DNA of 64,000 nt. Source: Marinobacter alexandrii. Its GTDB lineage: Bacteria > Pseudomonadota > Gammaproteobacteria > Pseudomonadales > Oleiphilaceae. The stretch is from assembly GCF_005871205.1 (NCBI RefSeq), contig NZ_SWKM01000013.1:124001-188000 (forward strand), given 5' to 3'. This document shows, piece by piece, positions 1 to 9,464 of this stretch (positions are counted from its first letter, which is position 1; every line of letters starts with the position of its first letter). The position numbers and the translations under genes were made by a program. The notes below the pieces were generated by a model. It had not been told where the DNA came from. It saw nothing but the letters and a program-made list of their open reading frames with translations, and ran no database searches.

Positions 1-758
1 CCCTCAGGGCCGGGCTTGAGGGAGCGCATGGCATGCTTGGCCGATGGCAACTGCACGTCGTCACTGTGAACTCCGCGAATGACAACCGGGATATCCGCCG
101 ACTCCAGCATCTGCTGATCGTTCGGGCTGTCTCCAAGGGCAATAGCAATTACCGGCTGCTCGCCATAGTGCTCCCGGTATTTACCCAGCAAAAAGTGGGC
201 CCCATCGGCTTTATCGAATACCCCCATGGCATGAAAAAACCGCCCACCCTGCACCAGGCGCAGGTTCTCGGCCATCAGTGCAGTCTGAAATCCGGCCAGT
301 TCGTCTTCTGAGCCCTCCCACAGCAATGGCTCGGTACCAAGCCGGTCCTTGGCCATTTCAGCCGATGCCACATCAAGCCCGGTCAGCGCCGCCAATTCCG
401 TGGCCGACATATCCTCGAAGCCTCTGAACCGGGCGCCGGCCTGGCGTTGCGCCGTCAGCACCTTGAGTACATCCGCCCGGGGTGCCCCAAAATTAACCAC
501 CTGTTCCTCACCATTGCCAAAAGTGTCAGCCGGAATCACCACCGCTGCACCGTTTTCGACGATGAAAGGCGCCCCGTTGCCCAGCTCCTGCCGCACCTTT
601 CGGATTTCCGGGGCCGTTTTGCTGGAGTTGAGAATTAACGGAATGCCTGACTGATCAAGCCGCTTAAGCGCGGGCGCAGCATCGTCCCAGCGGTAGTTCT
701 CATGGTTCAACAGGGTGCCATCCAGGTCAGAGATGATCAGTAACTTCGGCTTGGTCAT
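1..758 (-). CDS. Mannosyl/glucosyl-3-phosphoglycerate phosphatase-like HAD-IIB hydrolase (3' end outside window)
   Basis: The minus-strand reading frame starts at ATG 758 and runs off the left edge after about 252 codons, so the C-terminus is missing. HAD motif I is DLDGTLL at residues 11-17, a motif II serine lies in NSSKTAPEI near residue 45, and motif IV is GDSPND near residue 210. The family (MPGP, TIGR01486/YedP-like) dephosphorylates mannosyl- or glucosyl-3-phosphoglycerate to the compatible solute in the cytoplasm. It lies 15 bp downstream of a glycerate kinase gene, so the two are probably one operon. The sugar specificity (mannose or glucose) cannot be read from the sequence. Confidence 0.85.
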   Translation of the reverse strand, partial: MTKPKLLIISDLDGTLLNHENYRWDDAAPALKRLDQSGIPLILNSSKTAPEIRKVRQELGNGAPFIVENGAAVVIPADTFGNGEEQVVNFGAPRADVLKVLTAQRQAGARFRGFEDMSATELAALTGLDVASAEMAKDRLGTEPLLWEGSEDELAGFQTALMAENLRLVQGGRFFHAMGVFDKADGAHFLLGKYREHYGEQPVIAIALGDSPNDQQMLESADIPVVIRGVHSDDVQLPSAKHAMRSLKPGPE

Positions 759-773
759 GGGAATACTCCGTTA

Positions 774-1709
774 CTAGGTTCGGAACCGCGGCAACCCAAG
801 GGAATGATCCTCAGCCACCTCAATCAACACATTCGCCCTGTCGGGCATCTCGTTCAGGCATGCCCGGGTAACGCGCTCATAGTGCATGATGAACCGCGCC
901 ACCTCGGCATCGGTCATAATGCGCAAGGATTGGGCAGCATCGGAACCTTCGCCCACTTTTGGTGCATTTTTGATCTTTTCCGCCAGCTTGTGCTCCTGCA
1001 GAGTTCGCCATTCCCGGACACTGTCCATGGACGGGGCTTTCAGCATCACCAGCGTATCCAAGTCATCAAAGAACCGGCGGTAACTGCCCTTCAGGCAGTT
1101 GTTCACCGTTCTGCGCCATAGGGCATCCGCGTCCTCTTCGGCCTCCAGAAGGTTCATCGGCTGCTCCAGTGCCTGATCGGGCTCGGGCCGAGCGCCCACA
1201 CACCAGCCTTCCAACAGAATCACCTGCGCCGGCCCTCGGAATACCGGCCATTCAGAACGTGGAACCCGGTCATCGACAGACTTGTCAAACATCGGGATCG
1301 GAGTCTGGTCGATCGCCTGGGCAGCTCGGAGCTGCTTGATCACCTGCTGACCCAACCCGACATCGTGGGTGCCAGGTACGCCCCGGGTGCGGAACAGGGG
1401 ATGAATTCGTTCAGCAAGTTCGCAGCGCTCAGCTCTGGTAAGGTAGAGATCATCCAGCGAAAAACTGGCGGTTGGGCAATGATAGTGTTTGCCCAGAATC
1501 TCCCGCAGGAACAGCGCCAGGGTCGATTTCCCGGTGCCTTGCGCGCCGTGAATGCCGACCACAATGGTCCTGTTGGCACTGCGCTGCAGCGCGACAAGGT
1601 GCTCAACCAGTGGGAGAATGGTCTGTTCAGCGGTGTTCACGTAGGTGGCAGGAAGTGCCTCCTGCTCGACCAGATCTTTGAGGGTTTGTCTCAGCTCAGG
1701 TTCAGACAC
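774..1709 (-). CDS. D-glycerate 3-kinase family protein (GLYK/Tda10/YggC-like)
   Basis: This is a P-loop kinase of about 311 residues. The Walker A motif GAQGTGKST is at residues 55-63, followed by SFSLDDLYLT and a GTHDVGLG segment typical of the plant-type glycerate kinase/Tda10 family. Members phosphorylate D-glycerate to 3-phosphoglycerate. The frame stays open up to ATG 1796, but the conserved protein begins at the GTG at 1709 (VSEPELRQ). A start at 1796 would run into the divergent selO start, so I prefer GTG 1709, although its ribosome binding site is weak. With the downstream phosphatase it suggests salvage of glycerate into, or recycling from, glucosyl- or mannosylglycerate. Confidence 0.82.
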   Translation of the reverse strand: MSEPELRQTLKDLVEQEALPATYVNTAEQTILPLVEHLVALQRSANRTIVVGIHGAQGTGKSTLALFLREILGKHYHCPTASFSLDDLYLTRAERCELAERIHPLFRTRGVPGTHDVGLGQQVIKQLRAAQAIDQTPIPMFDKSVDDRVPRSEWPVFRGPAQVILLEGWCVGARPEPDQALEQPMNLLEAEEDADALWRRTVNNCLKGSYRRFFDDLDTLVMLKAPSMDSVREWRTLQEHKLAEKIKNAPKVGEGSDAAQSLRIMTDAEVARFIMHYERVTRACLNEMPDRANVLIEVAEDHSLGLPRFRT

Positions 1710-1785
1710 GTTGTTGGAGTCCCGGCAGTCGTTGAATGATTGAAAAGCACAGCAGTATTCGTACCAGTGGGAGTATAGGCATTTT

Positions 1786-3240
1786 ATGAGCAACAACGAT
1801 TTTCGAGTTGAACATCGCTACCTGGAACTCCCGGACAGTTTCTATACTCGCGTTCAGCCCAGCCCGCTTCGAGACGCCAGTATGGTGTGTTTCAACCACG
1901 CATTGGCCGACGACATGGGCTTCCACACTGAAAACGCCGACGAATGGACCCAGATTGGCGCCGGTGCCGAACTCCTGGAAGGCATGGACCCAGTGGCCAT
2001 GAAATACACCGGTCACCAGTTCGGCATGTACAACCCGGAACTGGGCGATGGCCGTGGGCTGCTGCTCTGGGAGACCGTCGGACCAGATGGCCGGCGCTGG
2101 GACTGGCATTTGAAAGGCGCGGGCACCACGCCCTACTCCCGGTTTGGTGATGGCCGGGCAGTGCTACGTTCCACCGTGCGGGAGTACCTGTGCAGTGAAG
2201 CCATGGCTGGGTTGGGCATACCCACTACCCGGGCATTATTCATGGTCAGCGCCAAGGACCCGGTGCGTCGCGAATCCATCGAAACCGCAGCCGCACTCGT
2301 CCGGGTGGCCCAGAGCCACATCAGGTTCGGCCACTTCGAATTCGCTGCGCACCATGAGGGCCCGGAAACCGTAAAAACCCTGCTGGAGCATGTCATTGCC
2401 CTGCACTTCCCGCATTTGATTGGTCTTTCAGAGGAAGAACGACACCAGCGCTGGTTCGAGGAAGTGGTGGAGCGCACCGCCCGGCTGATCGCGGACTGGC
2501 AGGCGGTCGGGTTCTGTCACGGCGTGATGAACAGCGACAACATGTCGATCATTGGTGACACCTTCGATTACGGCCCCTACGCCTTCCTTGATGACTTTAA
2601 CGCCGGCTACATCTGCAACCACACCGACCAGGGCGGCCGTTATGCCTACAACCGGCAACCGCAGATCGGCTTCACCAATTGCCGCTATCTGGCCAACGCG
2701 TTGTTGCCGGTGATGGATGAGGATGCGGTTCGCCGGGGACTGCGCCGCTACGAAGTGGCTTACAACGACCGCTTCCTGCAGAACATGCGGGACAAGCTGG
2801 GCTGGCAGCAGGAGCATGAATCCGACCTGGGGCTGATTATGGATACCTTCAGCATGCTGCATGAGCACCATGTGGATTACACCGGGTTCTTCCGGGCGCT
2901 ATCTAACCTTCGCCGGAATGGCCACGGCCCGGTACTGGACCTGTTTGTGGACCGCAGTACCGCCAGCGACTGGCTGCAACGCTATGAACAGCGACTGAAG
3001 GCCGAGAACCGACCCGATGAGGCCCGGGAATCAGCCATGCGTGCAGTGAATCCCAAATACGTATTGCGAAACTACCTGGCCCAGCAGGTTATCCAGGAAG
3101 CCCAGAACGGCGATTACGCACCCATGCACGAGCTATTAAAAGTGCTGGAGCATCCGTTCGACGAGCAACCCGAACACGAGCAATACGCCGCGCCACCACC
3201 GGACTGGGGCAAGCACATGAACATCAGTTGCTCGTCCTGA
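1786..3240 (+). CDS. selO: Protein adenylyltransferase SelO (YdiU family)
   Basis: The 484-residue pseudokinase-fold protein contains the family signatures HLKGAGTTPYSRFGDGRAV (about residues 107-125), TVREYLCSEAM, and FCHGVMNSDNMSI followed by FAFLDDF-like residues. SelO transfers AMP from ATP to Ser/Thr/Tyr hydroxyls of target proteins and acts in redox stress. The C-terminus ends in ISCSS, matching the conserved Cys (selenocysteine in animal SELENOO) near the end of the family, so this is a cysteine form. Length is normal for proteobacterial SelO. The start ATG has GGGAG about 12 nt upstream. It is divergent from the glycerate kinase and ends at a bidirectional terminator. Confidence 0.93.
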   Translation: MSNNDFRVEHRYLELPDSFYTRVQPSPLRDASMVCFNHALADDMGFHTENADEWTQIGAGAELLEGMDPVAMKYTGHQFGMYNPELGDGRGLLLWETVGPDGRRWDWHLKGAGTTPYSRFGDGRAVLRSTVREYLCSEAMAGLGIPTTRALFMVSAKDPVRRESIETAAALVRVAQSHIRFGHFEFAAHHEGPETVKTLLEHVIALHFPHLIGLSEEERHQRWFEEVVERTARLIADWQAVGFCHGVMNSDNMSIIGDTFDYGPYAFLDDFNAGYICNHTDQGGRYAYNRQPQIGFTNCRYLANALLPVMDEDAVRRGLRRYEVAYNDRFLQNMRDKLGWQQEHESDLGLIMDTFSMLHEHHVDYTGFFRALSNLRRNGHGPVLDLFVDRSTASDWLQRYEQRLKAENRPDEARESAMRAVNPKYVLRNYLAQQVIQEAQNGDYAPMHELLKVLEHPFDEQPEHEQYAAPPPDWGKHMNISCSS

Positions 3241-3281
3241 GCATTCTCGATAACAAGTACCCGCCATAATACAGCGGTCAT

Positions 3282-3315
3282 AAAAAAAGGGTGAAGCCTG
3301 AGCTTCACCCTTTTT
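3282..3315. terminator. Bidirectional Rho-independent terminator between selO and fumarase
   Basis: A 9-bp perfect stem GGGTGAAGC/GCTTCACCC (3289-3297, 3302-3310) with a CTGA loop is flanked by seven A residues on the left and five T on the right. It can therefore stop both the plus-strand selO and the minus-strand fumarase transcripts. Confidence 0.9.
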
Positions 3316-3336
3316 GTTTCACAGCGGAAAAACCAA

Positions 3337-4851
3337 TCAGACGGCCTTGGCCGCGATGATTTTCTCCTGCCACTCGGCGGGACCGGTCTGATGCACCGAG
3401 GAACCGCGAGAGTCCACCGCTACAGTAACCGGCATGTCCTCAACCTCGAACTCGTAAATGGCTTCCATACCCAGTTCCGGGAAGGCGACCACTTCGGCGT
3501 TCTTGATGGCTTTGGACACCAGGTAGGCGGAGCCACCCACGGCCATCAGATAAACAGCGCCAAACTCACGAATGGCGTCGATAGCAACCTGACCACGCTC
3601 AGCCTTGCCGATCATTCCGGTCAGACCGGTCTGCTCCAGCATGGTGTGAGTGAACTTGTCCATCCGCGTTGCGGTAGTCGGGCCGGCGGGACCAACCACT
3701 TCCTCACGCACCGGATCAACCGGGCCCACGTAATAAATGAAGCGGCCTTTCAGATCCACCGGCAGCTCTTCCCCCTTCTCGATCATATCGACCATCTTCT
3801 TGTGGGCAGCGTCACGGCCGGTCAGCATCTTGCCTGAAAGCAGTACGGTTTCGCCCGGCTGCCAGTCCTTCACGTCTTCCGGGGTGACCGTATCCAGGTT
3901 CACCCGGCGAACGTTTTCACCCACTTCCCAGGTGATTTCCGGCCAGTCTTCCAGGCTCGGCGGGGTCTGCAGCGAAGGACCGTTGCCATTCAACGTGAAG
4001 TGCGCGTGACGGGTAGCCGCACAGTTCGGGATGATCGCCACCGGCTTGTTGGCCGCGTGGGTTGGATAATCCTTCACCTTCACGTCCAGAACCGTGGTCA
4101 GGCCACCCAGGCCCTGGGCGCCAATACCCAGATCATTGACCTTATCGAACAGCTCAAGACGCAGCTCTTCGGCCCGGTTGGATGAGCCACGGGCCTGCAG
4201 GTCGTGAATATCGATCGGGTCGAGCAGCGACTCTTTGGCCATTTGCATGGCCTTCTCAGCGGTACCGCCGATACCGATACCAAGCATGCCAGGCGGACAC
4301 CAACCGGCGCCCATCTGCGGCACCATCTTCAGCACCCAATCCACTACGGAATCTGACGGATTCAGCATGGCAAACTTGGATTTGGCTTCGGAACCGCCGC
4401 CTTTGGCTGCCACGTGCACTTCTACCGTATCGCCCGGCACCATCTTGTAATGAATGATGGCCGGGGTGTTGTCGCCAGTGTTCGCACGCTTGCCGTCCGG
4501 GTCGTCCAGGATGGAGGCGCGCAGCACATTATCCGGATGGGTATAGGCGCGGCGCACACCCTCGTTAATCACATCATCCAGCGGCAGCTCGCAATCCCAC
4601 TGAACATTCATGCCGATGTTCACGAACACCGTTACGATGCCGGTGTCCTGACACAGCGGCCGGTGGCCTTCCGCGCACATGCGAGAGTTGATCAGGATCT
4701 GCGCCATGGCGTCCTTGGCCGCCTGAGACTCTTCCCTCTGGTAGGCCTCGTGCACGCTATCGATGAAATCCTTCGGGTGGTAATAGGAAATGAACTGCAG
4801 CGCGTCCGCTACGCTTTCAATCAGGTCGTCCTGGCGGATTACCGTGGTCAT
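3337..4851 (-). CDS. Class I (iron-sulfur) fumarate hydratase
   Basis: A 504-residue class I fumarase, which hydrates fumarate to L-malate in the TCA cycle using an oxygen-sensitive [4Fe-4S] cluster. N-terminal domain motifs are visible: CQDTGIVTVF with a cluster cysteine, GAGWCPPGMLGIGIGGTAEK, and IPNCAATRHAHF. The C-terminal beta domain holds LLSGKMLTGRDAAHKK and the YYVGPVDPVREEVVGPAGPTT segment. Length is typical of FumA/FumB-type enzymes. It stands alone, facing a bidirectional terminator, and its promoter region (4852-5102) is shared with a divergent enoyl-CoA hydratase gene. Confidence 0.95.
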   Translation of the reverse strand: MTTVIRQDDLIESVADALQFISYYHPKDFIDSVHEAYQREESQAAKDAMAQILINSRMCAEGHRPLCQDTGIVTVFVNIGMNVQWDCELPLDDVINEGVRRAYTHPDNVLRASILDDPDGKRANTGDNTPAIIHYKMVPGDTVEVHVAAKGGGSEAKSKFAMLNPSDSVVDWVLKMVPQMGAGWCPPGMLGIGIGGTAEKAMQMAKESLLDPIDIHDLQARGSSNRAEELRLELFDKVNDLGIGAQGLGGLTTVLDVKVKDYPTHAANKPVAIIPNCAATRHAHFTLNGNGPSLQTPPSLEDWPEITWEVGENVRRVNLDTVTPEDVKDWQPGETVLLSGKMLTGRDAAHKKMVDMIEKGEELPVDLKGRFIYYVGPVDPVREEVVGPAGPTTATRMDKFTHTMLEQTGLTGMIGKAERGQVAIDAIREFGAVYLMAVGGSAYLVSKAIKNAEVVAFPELGMEAIYEFEVEDMPVTVAVDSRGSSVHQTGPAEWQEKIIAAKAV

Positions 4852-5102
4852 AGGCGCCTCATCAGCTAGATGTCATTGTTTCTGTGTTTTGGTCTAAAAA
4901 GAGGCGGAGAGTTTACCAGAAAATCCATCAGGCGCAGCATCTGGCCAACGGTAAAGCCGTGTACAAAAGCTGTAACAGCCCGCCGCTAAAAAGCTATCAT
5001 GCTAACGAAATAATAATTACTCTCTGAAAACCACGTCTGAAAGTAAGCCTGAATAAAGGCATCTCATAAAAGTACCCAACAACAATCCCCGCCGGAGGCC
5101 CA

Positions 5103-5876
5103 ATGACCGACCTCATCCTGACCGAGCAAGCCGATCGCATCCTGACCGTCCGCATTCATCGGCCAGACCGTAAGAACGCCCTGACCCACGCCATGTACAC
5201 CGGGCTGGGTGACGCCCTGGAACAGGCCGAAAACGACCCAGAGATCCGCTGTGTATTGATTACCGGGAGCAACGACTGCTTCACCGCCGGCAATGATCTC
5301 GGCGAATTCGCTGCGGGCTTGCCCGGTGCCTTTGAAGATACACCGGTCGGCCGATTTTTAGTCTTGCTGGCCAGCGCCACTAAACCGGTCGTAGCCGCTG
5401 TTAATGGCCCAGCGGTTGGCATCGGCACCACCATGCTGCTGCACTGCGACATGGTGTTCGCCGGCACCAACACCCGCTTTCAGATGCCATTCGTCAACCT
5501 GGGCCTGTGCCCGGAGGGCGCCTCCAGCCTTTTGCTGCCGTCCTGGCTGGGCCGGGTGCGCGCTGCTGAGTTATTGATGCTGGGCGACGCATTTACCGCT
5601 GACGATGCCGCCCGCCTGGGCCTGATTAACCGGGTGTGCGATCCAACCGAAACTGAAGTCACAGCCCGGGAGATCTGCTCGAGACTTGCCAAGCAAGCAC
5701 CGGCGGCCATACGTGCCACGAAGGAACTGCTTAACCGACCAACCCAGGCCCAGCTCAAGGACACTTTAATCGCGGAAGGTGGACGGTTTGCTGGTCTACT
5801 GAAGGGGCCGGAAGCGGCAGAAGCGTTCAGGGCATTTGGGGAAAAGCGGAACCCGGATTTCTCGTCGTTCAACTAG
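5103..5876 (+). CDS. Enoyl-CoA hydratase/isomerase family protein (crotonase)
   Basis: A 257-residue crotonase-fold protein. The start has a good ribosome binding site (GGAGG, 3 nt before CAATG). The oxyanion-hole segment CFTAGNDLGEFA (about residues 59-70) and KPVVAAVNGPAVGIGTTM are characteristic. The acid/base region reads NLGLCPEGASSLLLP, where a Glu sits at the position of the catalytic acid in many hydratases. Such enzymes hydrate or isomerise enoyl-CoA esters in fatty acid or related oxidation. The specific substrate cannot be assigned. It is a single gene with no obvious operon partner. Confidence 0.88.
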   Translation: MTDLILTEQADRILTVRIHRPDRKNALTHAMYTGLGDALEQAENDPEIRCVLITGSNDCFTAGNDLGEFAAGLPGAFEDTPVGRFLVLLASATKPVVAAVNGPAVGIGTTMLLHCDMVFAGTNTRFQMPFVNLGLCPEGASSLLLPSWLGRVRAAELLMLGDAFTADDAARLGLINRVCDPTETEVTAREICSRLAKQAPAAIRATKELLNRPTQAQLKDTLIAEGGRFAGLLKGPEAAEAFRAFGEKRNPDFSSFN

Positions 5877-6170
5877 GCAGCTGGCCAGCACCTCATTGCT
5901 CGACAAACCACTCAGTGCCAACTATTTTGCAAATTGGCCAATCTCCATTCGTGCGTGGGGTATTCAAAGCGAAAGAATCACACTTTCGGCTGATCAACAC
6001 TTGCCATACTGTCGCTATAGTCAAAGCTACAGAAATTGGCTTGATGCGCTGGCTACAATTTCAGACAACAGATAAAAGCAGAACAGGCCACTGACAACGG
6101 GCTTACCGGATCAGACCGGCCCCGTCAGCTGCCGAACATAACGACACAACAACAGGAAAAGGTTCCACCC

Positions 6171-9100
6171 ATGTTCAAGAAAACTCTAATAAGCGTTGCC
6201 GTGGCGTCTTCCCTTGGACTTACAGGCTGCTTTGATAGTGGCGATTCGGGGGCGAATGCTAATCCGGATTATAAAATCAGCAACCCGGCCATTGATGGCA
6301 AAACCTGGCCCGTATTCAACCCAGTTACTAGCCAACTGCCGATCCCCAATGACCTGATTTTTGACTCAGAAGCAGGCGATGGAACCTTTGCAGTTGCGGA
6401 CACTGCGCCTCCTGTTACTACTGCGCTGAATAGCTTAAGTGGCGCGTCAACAGTGGCGCCAATTGACATCGCCTTCAGTGCTGACATTGATGCTTCTTCT
6501 GTCGACGGCCAGCCATTCCTGGTTGATGTCGATGGCGAATTGCAGCTCAATTCGGGCGTTGCAGTTCCGAACCCGAGCCAGAACGTGTTCCTGATCGAAC
6601 TGGACTATGCCAGCGGTGACCCCCTTCGCGGACTGACAGGAAAGGAGCCACCAACAATTCCGGCTGCTGTTCCCTTTGGCACAATTGCAGCTACGCTTGC
6701 TGCCGGTGGAACACCGTCTGCAGGCCTGGTGACTTCAGCCAATGAGGCAGCACGCGCCGCTGTCGACCAGTATGAAGTATCGGTTGTAGAGCAATCCGGA
6801 AGCAGCGTCATTAGGATTAACCTGCTAACACCGCTGGACCCGCAGAAACGATACGTTGTCGTAGTTACTGATTCGGTAGTCGACGCCAAAGGCGAGGCCA
6901 TCATTGCATCTCCTTCGTATGGCAGCCTATCCGACGAAGAGCAGCCGCTAGGCACAAGCAGCCTCCAACCAGTTAAGGACTTGATTAATGGTCTCTGGGA
7001 ACCAATTGCCAGCAATTACTTCAGCCTGACGAACAGCACCCGCGCTGGCATGGGCATGAGCCCCATTTCAGATGAAAATATTGCCATCAGCTACTCGTTC
7101 ACGACCTCAGCGGACGAAAAAGTAGTTGGCTACATCGCCGACCCTGACGATTGGTTTACTGACCAGATTACTGGTTTTGTCCGGTCTTCCGCCTCCGCCA
7201 GCGTTGTCGAAGGCGGGCTGGATGTCGACGGCGACGGCGATACGTCACCGGACTACGACGACGTCAAAATGGCCGCTGACGGCGCGGTTGCATTTTTTCC
7301 GCTCAACCCAAGCGACCCCACTGACACTAGCACTCGCGACGCGCTGGTTACGGCTGGCATCGAGGCTGCCTTTGGCAGCGGCGCATTTTCAACAGAGAGC
7401 GGTACAAACTGCAACACTCTTGATCCGGATTCGGGAACCTACGGTGCTGCAAATGAAGGCGCCACCTACATCGACTGTATCGGTGAGGTGCTAACCGGTC
7501 TGCCTTCTCCCAATGGTTTTGCTGATCTGCTACCCACACCGGCAGACCAGTCTGCGAGCGTATTGTTGGACTACGCAAATACTAATCGCGCAGCCCTGCA
7601 ATCTGCTGCAGTTGCGACCGTGACCGGCGCTTCGGATGCTTTCGTAGTTCAAGGCAGCATTGAATTGCCCTACTATCTGGGCATCCCCACTGCTGCGAAC
7701 GGTAGCACGATCAACAGCTCAACGTGGAATGCCGACAATACGCTTGCAGCGGCCATTAACGACAAGTTTTCGGGTCTTGGCCTGACTCTACCGCAAGGCG
7801 AAGCCACTGTTAGCGATACTGTCAACTACATCTACCCCTTCCCTGAGAAGACCGGCACTGAGAATCTGCAGACTCCACTTCTAGTAATGTACCCAAGTTC
7901 GGCGGAACCACTGGACGGCTTTCCAGTCGTGGTTTTCCAGCACGGCATAACTACTGACCGCAGTGCCGCGTTGTCCGTCGGCTCCGTACTCACCGCGTCA
8001 GGCTTTGCTGTAGTAGCCATCGACCTGCCGCTACATGGTGTAGATGCTCAGGACCAGTCTGATTTGACATCTGGCGTTACAGAAGAAAAACAGGGCCTAG
8101 CATCAGCACTACTTGCTGGCTTTGATGCTGCGGCTGGCACCACCGAGAATACTGCTGACAACATCGCATCCTTGCTCGCTGGCACCTATCCAGATGAAGT
8201 TCAAGCTGAGCTAGTTAGCCAGGGTTGCCCAGATAACCGTGACATGATCCTATCAGGGTTGTGTGGCGCAGATGCGGCCCAGTTCATGGGTTTTGCGATC
8301 GGTGCACAGAGCTCTGTCAACGACCATACCAGTGTGATCCCGGGTATCGCCCGCACAAACTACGAGCGTCACTTCGATTTCACAGCTGACGCGAGTCTCG
8401 CGCCAACAGCTATGAACTTCGACAGCGGTTTCGGCAGCTCCGGCAGCCTTTTCATCAACCTGCAGGGCTTCATCAACTCCCGCGACAAAAACCGCCAAGG
8501 GGCTGTTGACCTGCTCAACCTGATCCAGTCTCTCGGTGGCATCGATGTCGATAATGATGGCAATTCAGACTTCGACACTGACCGCGTATTCCTCGCTGGC
8601 CACTCCCTGGGCACCGTAATTGGTACTGGCGCAGTGGCTGCCGCCAACCAGTCCGACGTGGTAACCGATGTTGTTGCAACGGCATTGTACGCCCCGGCGT
8701 CGGGCATCGTTCGCATGCTTGAAAACAGCCCCAGCTTCGCTCCGAGAATTATTGGCGGCTTGGCAGCAGTAGGTGTTGAACAGGGAACATCAAACTATGA
8801 ATCATTCCTACGCGTATTCCAGCACGCTATTGATGCCGCAGATCCGGTTAACCTCGCGGACAACCTGGTAGCAGCCGGAAACGGAGTGATCAACTTCAAC
8901 GTAGTGGGTACCGCAAACACCAACGGGGACACGGTTTATAAGTCTGACCAGACCAACGTGATTGAGGCTGGCAATGTTCAACTGACATCTCAGTTCGGTG
9001 TTAAGCCGTTCCAAGACTACCTCGCTGGTGCCATCCCCTTCTCTGAAGAGCTTGGAGCAACCAATGTAGTTGCCAACACTGGGACAGAGGTTTTCCTGGC

Positions 9101-9401
9101 AAGCAACCTGGCTTATGGAAACCATGGCATGTTCGTGCTTCCGTCAGAGGATCAAACCATTACTGATGATGCCGCTCGCGCTGCCGACCTCCAACGTCAA
9201 AAAGATGCTTTTGCCGAATCTCTGGCTCAGACAGCGGAATTCTTCCTAGGCAATGGCACCCTGTCCGGCGGCGCCGTTAACAAAGACACTGGACGAATTG
9301 GCGCACCTGCCACTCAACCAATCTTGGATGATCGTGAAACTCCAACGCCACAAGATGTCATCGATTCCGATGATACAGATGAGTTCAAACAGCTGAACTA
9401 A
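6171..9401 (+). CDS. Large extracellular lipase-like lipoprotein, Pla-1/cef family
   Basis: A 1076-residue exported protein. The signal peptide ends in the lipobox LTGC (Cys20), giving a lipidated N-terminus at the outer membrane. The N-terminal half resembles the bacterial lipase/virulence factor N-terminal domain. The C-terminal half carries the alpha/beta hydrolase region, with VFQHGITTDRSAAL (oxyanion side, near residue 590) and the nucleophile elbow GHSLG near residue 810. Asp-rich stretches (DVDGDGDTSPDYDD near 352 and DVDNDGNSDFDTD near 797) suggest calcium binding. Family members hydrolyse acyl esters at the cell surface. The start is supported by AGGAAAAGG upstream. It is monocistronic with its own terminator. 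Confidence 0.85.
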   Translation: MFKKTLISVAVASSLGLTGCFDSGDSGANANPDYKISNPAIDGKTWPVFNPVTSQLPIPNDLIFDSEAGDGTFAVADTAPPVTTALNSLSGASTVAPIDIAFSADIDASSVDGQPFLVDVDGELQLNSGVAVPNPSQNVFLIELDYASGDPLRGLTGKEPPTIPAAVPFGTIAATLAAGGTPSAGLVTSANEAARAAVDQYEVSVVEQSGSSVIRINLLTPLDPQKRYVVVVTDSVVDAKGEAIIASPSYGSLSDEEQPLGTSSLQPVKDLINGLWEPIASNYFSLTNSTRAGMGMSPISDENIAISYSFTTSADEKVVGYIADPDDWFTDQITGFVRSSASASVVEGGLDVDGDGDTSPDYDDVKMAADGAVAFFPLNPSDPTDTSTRDALVTAGIEAAFGSGAFSTESGTNCNTLDPDSGTYGAANEGATYIDCIGEVLTGLPSPNGFADLLPTPADQSASVLLDYANTNRAALQSAAVATVTGASDAFVVQGSIELPYYLGIPTAANGSTINSSTWNADNTLAAAINDKFSGLGLTLPQGEATVSDTVNYIYPFPEKTGTENLQTPLLVMYPSSAEPLDGFPVVVFQHGITTDRSAALSVGSVLTASGFAVVAIDLPLHGVDAQDQSDLTSGVTEEKQGLASALLAGFDAAAGTTENTADNIASLLAGTYPDEVQAELVSQGCPDNRDMILSGLCGADAAQFMGFAIGAQSSVNDHTSVIPGIARTNYERHFDFTADASLAPTAMNFDSGFGSSGSLFINLQGFINSRDKNRQGAVDLLNLIQSLGGIDVDNDGNSDFDTDRVFLAGHSLGTVIGTGAVAAANQSDVVTDVVATALYAPASGIVRMLENSPSFAPRIIGGLAAVGVEQGTSNYESFLRVFQHAIDAADPVNLADNLVAAGNGVINFNVVGTANTNGDTVYKSDQTNVIEAGNVQLTSQFGVKPFQDYLAGAIPFSEELGATNVVANTGTEVFLASNLAYGNHGMFVLPSEDQTITDDAARAADLQRQKDAFAESLAQTAEFFLGNGTLSGGAVNKDTGRIGAPATQPILDDRETPTPQDVIDSDDTDEFKQLN

Positions 9402-9410
9402 GCTAGAACG

Positions 9411-9444
9411 AAAAAACCCCGGCGATTGCCGGGGTTTTCTTTTT
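9411..9444 (+). terminator. Rho-independent terminator after the lipase gene
   Basis: A perfect 7-bp stem CCCCGGC/GCCGGGG (9417-9423, 9428-9434) with a GATT loop, preceded by six A and followed by TTTTCTTTTT. It is placed between the lipase gene and the convergent CaiB-type gene and may serve both strands. Confidence 0.9.
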
Positions 9445-9464
9445 GTAGATCTAATCTGTTATTT

